From Entoloma clypeatum (taxonomy: Eukaryota > Basidiomycota > Agaricomycetes > Agaricales > Entolomataceae), in assembly GCA_963565915.1 (NCBI GenBank), contig OY751486.1:2170001-2234000 (forward strand): a stretch of 64,000 nucleotides of DNA, in the 5' to 3' direction. Under the pieces are notes generated by a model. It was given only the letters and a program-made list of their open reading frames with translations. It had not been told where the DNA came from and did no database searches. Each line of letters opens with the position of its first letter. Position 1 is the first letter of the stretch. A program made the translations under genes and the position numbers. Below are positions 32,821 through 44,285 of this stretch, piece after piece.

Positions 32821-33372
32821 TGTTACACTTTTTCACCCTCTTCCTATGCACCTTCACGCGACCCCTCGACCCTCAATCCCTATCAAACCCCATTTCACTT
32901 AACTCCGACGACCCTGGGACATGTTTCTCCTCTATCAGCGCTATGACTCATATTGACTTGGACTATTCTTCTTCTAGATACATTTTCACTTGTTATCTCT
33001 GACTCACGGCCTTGAGGCCTTATCTCTGACTCTTATGCCACAACCCCTTGAAACATATAACTAACCAATGGCTTATTTAGCTCCTGCACAGCATTTACTT
33101 ATTTATAGCCATAGGATAACATATATAAGACTTGTAACCTTAGAGTAGAGGTCCTTAGCTTGACCTAGGCAATTAACGCTTACTTGTCCATTCTTCGAAT
33201 GCTCTCCAACTAAATGCCTTGCGAGGACTTAGCCCTGCCAGACCCAAACCGAGTCGTCCTTCTGAGGAACTCGCTGATCTTGAACAAGTTGTCCTACTGA
33301 GGGACTTGTGTGGAAACAGTACGAACCCACATGACTTGACACTTGGACCGATTGTAGGCTATCGCCGTAACA
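32821..33372 (+). repeat. 5' LTR of gypsy D
   Basis: 552 bp, TGTTACAC...GCCGTAACA, with a TATATAAG motif near 33123. Compared with the 3' LTR it differs at roughly a dozen or more sites, mostly C/T or G/A transitions. Confidence 0.95.
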
Positions 33373-34955
33373 AAAGGTCAAGCTGATCTACATCGTCAAC
33401 CCACCGCGGTTTTAGACGCAAAGATTCCTCCCCGACGATCAACCTTTGGAGTCCCATTGATAAGGCCGCGATGCGTCTAGGCCTAAAATCTGCGCGTTTT
33501 GCACCCTTTCACACTATCTCTAAGGGATATAGAGAGTCCTAGATGAGCTCCGATTCTGAGGACTTAGTGGTGACGTTAGAGAGAGACCAGCGACCCTGGC
33601 AATGTAGGACATAGCGCTGGTCACCACTATGGGCTTAGCTATGATACTCGAGAGCTATGGGATCGTCTCGCGAGATAGAAAAGACTATCGAGTGCCTCTC
33701 GCGACGAAGTGTGAAACAAGGAGATGGGTTATATTGGATTTATCGATGACACTAGCACTGTCTACCATACATCGGGGCTTGACCGGAGACATTCTCGCGA
33801 GAGGTTTGGTCAACGTGCGCCGTGCTCCACGTCCAAATCGTCCATATCAGGAATATCGAAATGACATCGGATGATACAGACCGAGATCGGGTTTGATATG
33901 TCACGATCAACGTGACCTTATGGTGAACTTTGATAGGGACCGAATCTGATGGGTGGCTTATCAAGGCGACCCTTAATTGATGCAGCTGATACCTCACGGT
34001 AACTAATCGGCATCGTCCCGGGTACATCGCAAAACCAAGATATTGAAATAGTGGCCTCTCCAGTGCGGCAGAGGTTTGGATATGGAAAAGGGGCGTACCT
34101 GTGGCGTTGTCCACCACATGGGCGCATCGAAACGACTCTAGCGAAGGTCACTTGACTGGATACCATTTATCGATACCACATGCAACCTTTTTCTATATTT
34201 ATTGCTGCTCATGTATAAAATCTCGTAGTTTCGTGGTAGATAGGTTAGGTTAGATTGTGCCCCAGAATTGATAGCATTTGTCTTGTGCATCTGTCGTCGT
34301 TCGCGAGTATCATTGAAGCCTCGAGATCATTTGGTTTGCATCGGAAGTCAGTCGCAATTGTGTTTTGTGTGTTCGAGAACTTGTCAATCGTCAAATTGTG
34401 TTATCTATCGGTCGTATTGGTCATTGTCGTGTTTGTATTCGGTCGAGATCGTGTTCGCGAAGTCTTGTTGGTCCGGAAATCACAAACCTCGGTTCATTAT
34501 CTATTGAGAACTATCTCTAAGTCTTGTTCGAGACCTATCGAGCCATCGCTAAACGAGTTATTCAATTGCTGTTTGGAAGAGTCGCATCCTGAGTGATCCC
34601 ACTCATCACCCCGAACTATATCGATTGAGAAGTACACATCGCGAGACTTGTTCGGTCTTCGTTGTTGTGTTTGGTGTTTGTGTGTGTGATAGAGATATCG
34701 CTCGTGCTCATCCCCAGACTCACTTCCTTCGTTTCACCGTCTGACTCAGAAGACGAACAGGAGTTTGTTGACGCACCCGTTATACCATGACAACTGCCGA
34801 CGCCATACAGAAGAGTAACCTCCTCTTTCATACCAGTCAACCCCACATCACCTTCCTACCTCTCTCAAAGATGAATCCCACCACCGCCAGCTGTTGCTGT
34901 TGCTGCACCCAGACCAAAGACCCCAGACACCCCAGTTAAATCAACACCTGTAGAA
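33373..34955 (+). other. Long untranslated leader of gypsy D
   Basis: 1.58 kb between LTR and gag with no ORF that I can support. It contains an inverted pair (TTTTAGACGCA at about 33410 and TGCGTCTAGGCCTAAAA at about 33475) that could form a stem near the expected primer-binding/packaging region. It might also hide a decayed insertion: a TATAAAATC motif followed by a GT-rich stretch lies near 34215. Confidence 0.45.
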
Positions 34956-35857
34956 ATGACTTCTCAGGCCTAGACCCCAGAAAAAGAGATCAAGATCAGC
35001 CCGCCGGTGATCTTCAATGGAGACAGAAGAAAGCTGTCAGAATTTTTGTTCGACGCAAACTTATACCTGGAGATGAACGATGACATTTACAACTCCGATA
35101 AGAAGAAGATCCTCTTCACTGTCTTGTACATGAAAGGAGGAACTGCCAGACCGTGGAAAGAGTCCTGGCACAGGGACATCACCAACACCAGAGTATCCGT
35201 GTACCTGAAATACGCGGACTTTATCAAAAAACTGAGGAAGTCATTCTCCCCAGTTGACAAAGAAGGAGACACATTGACTATGATGAAAACACAGAAGATG
35301 GAAGGCATGACAGCCGACAAATATGTCGAGAAATTCAAGTTGTGGGTCGCAGAGAGTCTGATCACAGAGGATCGGTCTCTTAAAGACTACTTCATGGAGG
35401 CGTTACCCCACGCGCTCAGAGACAAGATACTGGGTCTTGACAAAGTCCCAGCGACCATTGATGAATGGTACACCACGGCGTCCAGACTGGACAACCAGTG
35501 GAGAAGGGCCAAAGCAGTGGCTCAAAGACTCAGACCTGATGGGGGAAGAAAAAATTCAAGGTTAATTATAACCCTGCACCCCGAAACGCGCACTTCGCCC
35601 CAGACCCAAATGCCATGGACATTGACTGGCTAACTGCCGAAGAAAGAGACAACCACTTTAAAAAAGGGTTGTGCTTCATCTGCCACCAGGCAGGACATTG
35701 TGCTGATGCACACAAAGGAGGAAAGATCCCGGTTGCAAACAACATGTTCAAGAAAGCTTCCGACACATATGCCCATATCCAAGGCATTTTTAAAGACTTA
35801 CCAAACAAGGAACAAGACGCCTTAATCTCCGAAATGGAGAAACAGGGTTTTCAATAA
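34956..35857 (+). pseudogene. gag: Gypsy D Gag
   Basis: ATG at 34956, then an early TAG (MTSQA*TPEKEIKIS; CAG expected), then the gag core PPVIFNGDRRKLSEFLFDAN, GGTARPWKESW and KMEGMTADKYVEKFKLW. Near 35545 a frameshift in an A-rich run (GGGGGAAGAAAAAATTC) moves the frame, and the C-terminal part continues with MDIDWLTAEERDNHFKKGLC and one zinc knuckle variant CFICHQAGHCADAH (last position H instead of C). The stop at 35855 precedes the pol ATG at 35872. Confidence 0.85.
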
Positions 35858-35871
35858 AGCGGCCTGTACCA

Positions 35872-38800
35872 ATGTCAGCTCCTGCTCAGTTTTCAATCTC
35901 CTTATCACCTGTAATTGTAGCCAACATGAATGACAAATCTTTTTCGATCCCCATTTCAATATCAGGAGAAGGAGAAAGCATCAACAGAAGACTAAAGATA
36001 AACGCCCTGATAGACTCAGGAGCAGGAGGAACCTTCTTGGATCAGAAGTTTGCCACAGCCAACCAGATGGAGCTTATCCCGTTACTAAAGCCCATTCGTG
36101 TGTTCAATGTGGATGGAACAAAGAACAAAGAAGGGACGATCACCCATTGCACATGGAAGAAGATCTGGATTGATGACAAAGAACTCGACATCAGGTTCTT
36201 GGTCACCGGACTTGGAAAGGAAACCGCCATTTTGGGGTTACCGTGGTTGAAACAATACAACCCAAAGATTGATTGGGAAAGAGGAACCTTGGATATTGAA
36301 ACAATCAGGTTCAAGAAAACCCTAGCAGGGGTCATGAGGAAGAAGTTTGACGAGCTCTTGGCGTCAAAAGACAAGAAACCCATTGCTATTGCAGCATGGA
36401 TGAAAGAAGAACCTAGACAGGATCTTCGTGACGATAGAAGAAATTGATGATGAAGAGACCCTTAAACTGAAAAAAGAGGCTCTACCGGCAAACAGACCTA
36501 TCCTGGAAAGAATAGATGAAGAATCAGACAATGACCTTGACCTATTCAGGACATACTGTATGTCACAACGGACGAACCCATTGAGGATATTTGGATCCAA
36601 GCCAAAACCTCGATCTCCCAGAAACTCTCACACAACACGGACACCACAGACAAACCGAAGAAAGAACTGCCAGAACGGTACGATCAGTATCAGAAGGTGT
36701 TTGAGAAAATGGCATCTGAGAGATTACTGGAACATAAACCATGGGATCATGCAATTGACTTGAAACCGGACTTCACCCCAAAAGACTGTAAGGTTTATCC
36801 TTTGTCACTGGAAGAACAAACAAAATTGGATGAATTCATTGATGAGAACCTTCGAAAAGGGTACATCAGACCCTCGAAATCACCAATGGTGTCACCCTTT
36901 TTCTTCGTGGCTAAGAAGGACTCAGACAAACTCAGACCTTGTCAGGATTATTGGTGATTGAACAAAGGGACAGTGAAAAATGCATACCCGTTACCCTTGG
37001 TCAGAGACTTACTGGACAAACTGAAAGGAGCAAAGGTCTTTACTAAACTGGACATGTGTTGGGGATATAACAACATACAGATCAAACCTGGTGATGAACG
37101 GAAGGCTGCATTCAAAACCAATCGAGGGTTGTACGAACCCTTGGTTGCCTTCTTTGGGCTGGCAGGCATGCCACCCACGTTTCAGGCAATGATGAACGAA
37201 GTCTTCAAAGAAGAACTTGAAGAAGGATGGCTGCTCATTTATTTGGACGACATCTTCATATTCTCAGTCAATGATGAAATCGACACCAAACGAACACTCC
37301 GCGTACTCAAGAAAATGATAGAAAACGATCTCTATCTCAATCTGGAAAAATGGGAATTTGGAGTCAGGCAGTGCAAATACCTCGGACTCATTATCAAAGA
37401 AAACAAAATCGTGATGGACCCCGTTAAGTTATTGGGAATAGCAAAATAGCTGGAACCTGGGACTGTGAAGCAGGTCAGATCCTTTCTTGGATTTGGAAAC
37501 TTCTATTGAAGATTTATCAGACACTACTCGGACATTGCCAAACCCCTGAATGATCTGACCAAAAAGGATCTAGAGTGGGAATGGAATGAAGACTGCCAGA
37601 CAGCATTTGACACATTAAAGGACAAATTTGCAGAATCACCGGTATTGTTAATGCCAAACACTGACAAACCATTCATCATAGAATCTGATGCATCCAAATG
37701 GGCAACAGGAGCAGTACTGCACCAACAAGATGTGAATGGAGACTGGCACCCCTGCAGATATATATCGCACTCATTCTCTGCAGCAGAACGGAACTACGAG
37801 ATCTATGATCGGGAACTCTTGGGAATCATCCAATCACTGGAAACCTGGAGGCATTACCTCCTCGGGTCACTGTTTCCAACGGTTGTTCTGTCGGATCACA
37901 AGAACTTGACGTATTACCGGGAACCCCAGAAATTGAACAGATGACAAGCACGGTGGAGATTGTATCTCTCCGAGTTTGAACTCAAACTAGTACACACCCC
38001 AGGATCAAAGATGATCCAGTCTGACGCGTTGTCAAGGCAACCGGACCATATACCCGAAGAAGACACGGATAACAAAGACATTATTGTCTTGCCAGATGAC
38101 ATCTTTGTCAAAACAGTGGACCTTGAGCTACAAGGGGACAATATAAAAGCAACCAAGAATGATGAGCTCTCCTCGAAAGCCATCACCGCCCTAAAAGAAT
38201 CGGCACACCTCCGATCAAATCCCATTTATCAGAATGGAGAACAGAAGATGGAATATTATTCTTCCATGACAGGTGTTACATACCGCCAGATGAAACTCTG
38301 CGCCGGGAAATAACGAAATGATACCATGACTCCTTACCAAGTGGACATCTGGGACATCTAAAAACCCTGGAATTGGTCAGACAAAACTATTGGTAGCCAG
38401 GAATGTATGTGTTTGTCAAGAATTATATTGGAGGATGTGCAACCTGCTAACAAATGAAAGTCAACACACACCCCACGAACCCTGGATTAATGCCGATCAA
38501 AGCACAGAAAGATGCCAGACCATTCTCCCAGACAACAATCAACTTCATTACAGACTTACCCGAGAGCAACGGGTTTGACAGTATCATGGTCGTAGTAGAC
38601 CCATGGTTCTACAAAGGGGGTAATTTCCATCCCTTGCACGAAAACCACCGACGCGACCCTTACCGCCAAACTTTATTTGGACCAAGTATACCAAAGATTC
38701 GGACTACCAGACTCGATACTGTCTGACAGAGGGCCAAAATTTGCCTCTCAGGTCTTCAGAGAACTAGGACGACTCCTAGGGATCAAATTGATGATGAGCA

Positions 38801-39570
38801 CGGCTTATCACCCTCAAACAGATGGAGAAACGGAACGAGCAAATCAGGAACTTGAGATCTATTTCTGAATGTTCTGTTTGAACAATCCTGAAACATGGCA
38901 TGATCACAATTCAACAATGGAGTTCTGTCACAATCAAAGAACCCACTCCACAACGAAACGATCCCCATTCTACTTAATGATGGGATATGAACCAAGAGAC
39001 ATACCATTGGCATTTGACAAGACAAATGTGCCAAGCATAGAGGAACGGCTCAAGGAGCTGAAACAAGCAAGAGATGAAGCGCTAGCAGCGCACGAACTAG
39101 CCTGTCAAATGATGGCCGAAAGGTCAACACAAGGCTTCACCCCATTTGGGAAAGGAGAACAAGTGTGGCTAGAAGGGAAGAATCTCCGAATCGGATACCC
39201 TTCCAGAAAACTGGCACCCAAAAGAGAAGGACCCTTCACCACTTCCAAGGTGCTCGGGCCCCTGACGTACAAACTGAAACTCCCAGAACAATGGAAGATC
39301 CACCCCGTGTTCCATGCCTCCTTGTTAACACCATATTGAGAAAACGACACACACAGACTGAACTTCCATAACCCCCCTCCCGATCTAATTGAAGGAGAAC
39401 ATGAGTACAAAGTTGAAGCGATCCTTATCCATAAGCGACAGGGCAGAGGGTACAAATATTTGGTCAAGTGGATGGGATACCCATCAAGCGATAACATGTG
39501 GGAACCAGAATCCAACTTAAAAAGAGCCCAAGAAACACTGGGATACTACAAAAAAACCCACCACCTTTGA
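35872..39570 (+). pseudogene. pol: Gypsy D pol: PR-RT-RNaseH-IN-chromodomain
   Basis: Protease: NALIDSGAGGTFLD and ILGLPWL (intact 191 codons from the ATG at 35872). [19 protein letters not shown], active site WLLIYLDDIFIFS, SFLGFGNFY. RNase [32 protein letters not shown]. Integrase: [49 protein letters not shown]-terminal EGPFTT and a chromodomain (EYKVEAIL ... YKYLVKWMGYPSSDNMWEPE). Damage includes stops at about 36955 (TGA), 37447 (TAG), 37507 (TGA) and 37942 (TGA), and frameshifts near 36430, 36600, 38280 and 38640. Several stops are TGA where CGA or TGG is expected. Confidence 0.9.
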
Positions 39571-39599
39571 ACCCCAATGACCCACATCCTCTCATCACT

Positions 39600-40517
39600 A
39601 TGTCCAACCTCCGCATCGCCTCTCCTGAAGAAGTACGTTTCAACACCGACAGACACACCAGATGATCCCGACTCTTGAACCTGTTCACCAACCCTGAAGA
39701 TGGTAACAACATCCTTGGACGACTTGAAGATGAGACAGACCAGTTCCTGGTCAATGCGTTATACAGGCTCATCTCTATCCGGGAGTACCATTATAACACT
39801 TCCGCCTCTATCGCCCGCCTCATTGACAGTCACGCCAACCTCCTGGTAGATAGAGGAGTCTACCGACGTTTTGAAAGACTATTCCCCACACGCTCTAACT
39901 ACCCCGACCTCTCGCTCATAAATCCTGCCCTTAGATCTCCCACCCCTGTGGTCCCCATCCCCAAAGCCACCCCTGAACCGACCCCCATTCCTGACCCGAT
40001 TCCCCTCGTCATCAGAAATCCCGAACCCGCAAATACCCCTTCCCCCACCGAATCCACGTCGCCCTTAAACAGCGACTGAAGCCTTTCCAGCATCAAGACG
40101 GACGTGAAAGGAAAGAAGCCATCCTATGGAGTTGCCAAGCACTCCAGAAGAAAGACCGTACACACTATCATGTCCATTCCGCTGGGATACGGATCCTCCT
40201 CACAAAACCCTATCAACCTATCAGACGAGCCTGACTGCATTGGCTATGAAATCGACATGCATGGACGTGCTCACTCACCGAGCGGACCTTGGCGCCGTCC
40301 TGCAGGATGGCCACACATTGATAAAGGACAGAAATGTGGTCTCTGTGCCAGAGCCGATGGACACATTGAGTGTCAATGCGGACACTATGTGTGTCAGAAG
40401 TGTTGGAAGAAAGCGCCTGGGCATTATGACTACGAATGCCTAGGACCAGCCCATGCTGAGCTCGAAGGCGAGCCATATGAATTTGACGACGACACCGTGC
40501 ATAACATGGCGACTTGA
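39600..40517 (+). pseudogene. Gypsy D ORF3 with RING-like zinc cluster
   Basis: One sense frame of ~305 codons after pol, starting ATG at 39600 (MSNLRIASPEEVRF), broken by TGA at 39663 and 40077 but with no frameshift. The N-terminal half is helical (GRLEDETDQFLVNALYRLIS). A proline-rich hinge (VPIPKATPEPTPIPDP) follows. The C-terminal part has CGLCARADGHIEC QCGHYVCQKC then a further C and H, i.e. CX2CX8CX3HX2CX2C, close to the first six ligands of a RING finger, followed by an acidic end. It lies where an envelope gene would be but has no signal peptide or membrane span. The function is unknown; a zinc-binding accessory protein is an inference. Confidence 0.65.
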
Positions 40518-40558
40518 AAACATTGAAGCCGGTGACTTCAAGCATAGAAGGGGGGTAA

Positions 40559-41109
40559 TGTTACACTTTTCACCCTCTTCCTATGCACCTTCACACGACC
40601 CCTCGACCCTTGATCCCTATCAAACCCCGTTTCACTTAACTCTGATGACCCTGGGACATGTTTCCCCTCTATCAGCGCTATGACTCATATTGACTTGGAC
40701 TATTCTCCTTCTAGATACATTTTCACTTGTTATCTCTGACTCACGGCCTTGAGGCCTTATCTCTGACTCTTATGCCACAACCCCTTGAAACATATAACTA
40801 ACCAATGGCTTATTTAGCTCCTGTGCAGCATTTACTTATTTATAGCCATAGGATAACATATATAAGACTTGTAACCTTATAGTAGAGGTCCTTAGCTTGA
40901 CCTAGGCAATTAACACTTACTCGTCCATTCTTCGAACGCTCTCCAACTAAGTGCCTTTCGAGGACTTAGCTCTGCCAGACCCGAACCGAGTCGTCCTTCT
41001 GAGGAACTCGCTGATCTTGAACAAGTCGTCCTACTGAGGGACTTGTGTGGAAACAGTACGAACCCACGTGACTTGACACTTGGACCAATTGTAGGCTATC
41101 GCTGTAACA
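40559..41109 (+). repeat. 3' LTR of gypsy D
   Basis: 551 bp, TGTTACAC...GCTGTAACA, preceded by a purine tract (AGAAGGGGGGTAA, 40546-40558). Partner of the LTR at 32821. Confidence 0.95.
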
Positions 41110-42674
41110 GTTTCATTTTCTCTCTCACTTTTACTAATGCTGCCTCCGCTTCCTCATGGATTTTCTTCATTTGCTCAGCAAATTCTTTGGCCGGTTCTGA
41201 CCTTTCCGCCCTCTGGGGTTCCATGCCCATCCTAGGGTTAAACCCATAATTTACATAGAACAGCGAAAACTGAGTTGCCATGTGAATTTTATTATTATAG
41301 GCGAATTCCACGGTTGCCAGCCATCGGGCCAATCTGTTTGCCGATGGGAGATAAACGATCTTAGATATTGCTCCAACTCCTGGTTGATGTGTTCCGTCTG
41401 TCCGTCTGTCTGTAGATGATATGCCGTTGATAATTTAGTTGTGATCCCCAATATTTTATTCAGTTCCTTCATAAATATTGCCGCAAATTGTGGTCCGCAG
41501 TCTGACATTAACGATTCTGGAAGTCCATGAAGTTTCCAGACTTCATCATGTGTTTTGATAAAGTGTGATTGTTGTGGTGTAATTTAATTATTTCCTCCCT
41601 GAGTTCCTGACTCTTTGGAACGTACACCTTTCCTCTGTGTAACCAGAGGCCCTGCTCCTTGTGCTATTCATCTGCATGTAATGTTTTGGTATTTGTTTTC
41701 TTTAATTCTTCCACTGCTTTCAACACCTGTTTGTCAAATTCCTTGGCATCCCTGATGCACTTTAATAGTTTATTTTCTTCCCCATCAATAAGTATGTGAC
41801 CTCGATCCATTGCTCGCAAGTGGAAGTATTCTGGTTTTAATAAAGTTACGTCTTCATTGTCATTTTCCACCCCCTTTCTATGATTGACTCTTCTCGAAAG
41901 AGCATCCGCCTTTCCCATTGAGGTGCCGGCCTTGTGTATTAATTTAAAATTGAAATGTGTTAGATACAACGCTCAGCGTGCTTGTCTGCAATTAAGCTTT
42001 TGTCCCTGCATGAAGTACTCAAGGTTTTTATGATCGGTCCAGATCTCGACCTCATGTTTGGCTCCTTCAAGGTGGTGTCTCCATGCTTCCAGCACTCGAA
42101 TTATGCCCAGCATTTCTTTGTCATGTACGTCGTAATTTTGTCCAACATCATTCAATCCTTTAGATAGAAAGGCACATGGCCTCCATTTCTCATCCTCGCA
42201 TTCCATGGACAGAATCGCTCCAGTGGCAAAGTCCAATGCGTCTGATTCTACTCTCAACTTCCGATCTGGATCGGGGGATACTAATATGGGTGCTTCCGTG
42301 AATAATTTCTTTAGCATATCAAACACTTCCTCCTGTTCTTCTTTCCAATTCCAGATTGTTTCCTTCCTTGTTAATTTATGTAGTGGCTCTGCCACTTTAG
42401 AGAAGTCTTTGATGAATCTCCAATAGAAATTGGCCAATCCTAGGAACAACTGGACTTCCTTGACTTTCGTTGGTTTCGGCCATTGTTTGATAGCATCTAC
42501 TTTCGAAGGGTCCATTCGAATTCCGTCTTTCCCAATAATTAACCCTAAGAACTCTATTTCGTCTCTGTCAAAGAAACATTTTCCTGGTTTTAAGAATAAG
42601 TTGTTTTCTCGTAATCTTTTTAGAATTTCCTCCATGATTTCACTGTGTCCTTTTTCTCCTTCAGTTGCTACCAA
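41110..42674 (-). pseudogene. pol: Gypsy A copy 2: RT end, RNase H, integrase part
   Basis: From 42674 leftwards: LVATEGEKGHSEI, which normally follows the RT active site YxDD, then FLGLIIGKDGIRMD, VKEVQLFLGLANFYW, RNase H ([31 protein letters not shown]), and integrase parts ([33 protein letters not shown]). A TGA near 41971 and several frameshifts break it. About 290 bases of the integrase zinc/core region present in copy 1 (4675-4955) are missing here near 41570, between short AAAGTGT/ATTGT matches. Mariner copy 2 truncates the gene at 42675, right beside the RT active-site codons. Confidence 0.85.
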
Positions 42675-42676
42675 TA

Positions 42677-44285
42677 CAGTGCCTCACAAAACTGATTCAA
42701 TGTTTGTTGCTTTTTGAATACCTTCAAGATAACTCTGCAAAGAATACCAATTGAATTAAACCTTTGGTATATAATTGAAAGCCCTACTTCAGGGCTTTCA
42801 GAATATAAAGGAATCATATGATTTAGATCAGAATCCATGGAGATATGATTAAATCAAATCAGCAACTCATTGAATCAGTTTTGTGAGTACCTGTGGCAAT
42901 TATCAGAATCAAACGCTTCACTGGTTGTATGGTAACCAGTTGTCATGACTTACTGATGGAACTTGAATAGAACCCTGATGGGTTGTCAAGGAAAGTTGTA
43001 TAAGAAGAATCCAACCTCAACAGCCTCCATAATTAATCATGCGCCCTATCTCCTCTTCCCACAAGGAAAACATTCTTTCTCTGGCCTCCAATGGTCACTC
43101 CACTCGTCATATTGCCTCTAACCTGGGTGTCAGCCAACCAACTGTCTCCAGAGTGCTTCAGAATCTTTTTCCTCATCGCAATCTCTCTTCTGGTGGTTGT
43201 CCATCCAAGCTTTCTCCCACCAACACACAAAACATACTTTCACAAATCACCTCAGGGAGAGCCTCCAATGCTGTGCAGGCTACCAAACACATCAACACTG
43301 TTATCTCCAATCCTGTCTCCCCAGAAACTGTGAGAAGGGTTCTCAGAAAACATGAATTCAAGGCTGTAACAAAGAAGAAAAGACCTTTCTTAAAGGCCAT
43401 ACATCGGAAGAGGCGGTTGGCATTTGCTATGAAGCACAGGGAATGGACAGTGGAGGACTGGAAGAGGGTCATTTGGTCAAAATCAACAGGTTTGGGTCAG
43501 ATGGCAAGGAATGGGTCTGGAAAAAGAAGGGTGAGGGGCTTATTGAAAGAGAGGTTCAGGGCACAGTCAAGTTTGGGGGAGGAAATATTATGGTTTGGGG
43601 TTGTATGGGTTGGGAAGGTGTGGGGAGACTTGCAGAGGTTGAGGGGAGGATGGATGCTGATCAGTATGTGTCCATTTTGGAGGACAATTTGCTGCCCAGC
43701 ATGGAGGAGAGTGGAATCTCTGAAGAGGAGATCATTTTTCAGCAGGACAATGACCCCAAGCACACCTCCAAGAAGGCCAAAAAATGGATGGACAGCAAGA
43801 ATATTGCTCTGCTGGATTGGCCTGCACAGTCCCCAGACCTCAATCCTATTGAACACCTCTGGGTTCATATTAAAAGGAAGTTGAATGAATATCCAACACC
43901 ACCCAAGGGAGTCTGGGAGATTTGGGACAGAGCAGCAGAGGTGTGGAATAATATAGAGCCAGAAGTGTGTCAAAACCTGATAGAAAGTATGCCAAGAAGG
44001 GTAGAGGCAGTAATCAAAGCTAAGGGGGGTAATACCAAGTACTAAAGTATAAAATACTGTATTTATTGTACATACTCACAAAACTGATTCAATGAGTTCC
44101 TGGAGTAATTTGATCATATATTGATCATTTGTTATGAGAATTACATAATTATTGCAGATTCCGAGAGTCCTGAAGCAGGGCTTTTAACCAGGTACCAATA
44201 CCTTCTTTTGATTGGCATTATTTGCAAAGTTATTTTGAAGGTATTCACAAAGTAGCAAACATTGAATCAGTTTTGTGAGGCACTG
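42677..44285 (+). mobile_element. Tc1/mariner element, copy 2
   Basis: 1609 bp, bounded by TA at 42675-42676 and 44286-44287, in the opposite orientation to copy 1 and nearly identical to it. The inner repeats are at 42868-42887 and 44075-44094. The left flank is gypsy A pol and the right flank is R copy 2, so its two sides come from unrelated sequences. Confidence 0.92.
43039..44045 (+). pseudogene. Tc1-type transposase copy 2, frameshifted by a 10-bp deletion
   Basis: It begins MRPISSSHKENIL and matches copy 1 through WKRVIWS (about 43480). There copy 1 reads TCAGATGAGACCAAAAT but copy 2 has lost 10 bases, which removes the D and E of the WSDET motif (first catalytic aspartate) and shifts the frame. 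The rest (second D in QQDNDPKHTS, E in NPIEHLW) is intact in another frame to 44045. The protein cannot be active, although its ends could be mobilised in trans by copy 1. Confidence 0.92.

Larger units (their letters stand above)
32821..41109 (+). mobile_element. Gypsy family D, full length, inserted in gypsy A copy 2
   Basis: 8289 bp with LTRs at 32821-33372 and 40559-41109. The 5-bp target duplication is GTTCC (32816-32820) versus GTTTC (41110-41114), one C/T difference. Content: a 1.6-kb leader, gag, pol, a RING-like ORF3, a purine tract (GAAGGGGGG), 3' LTR. Flanking sequence on both sides is the minus-strand gypsy A pol gene, which can be read across after removing D. Confidence 0.95.

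Noticed and set aside
39600..40517. Envelope protein (errantivirus-like) in gypsy D
   Set aside because: No signal peptide, membrane segment or glycoprotein-like cysteine pattern. The cysteines form a zinc-cluster pattern instead.
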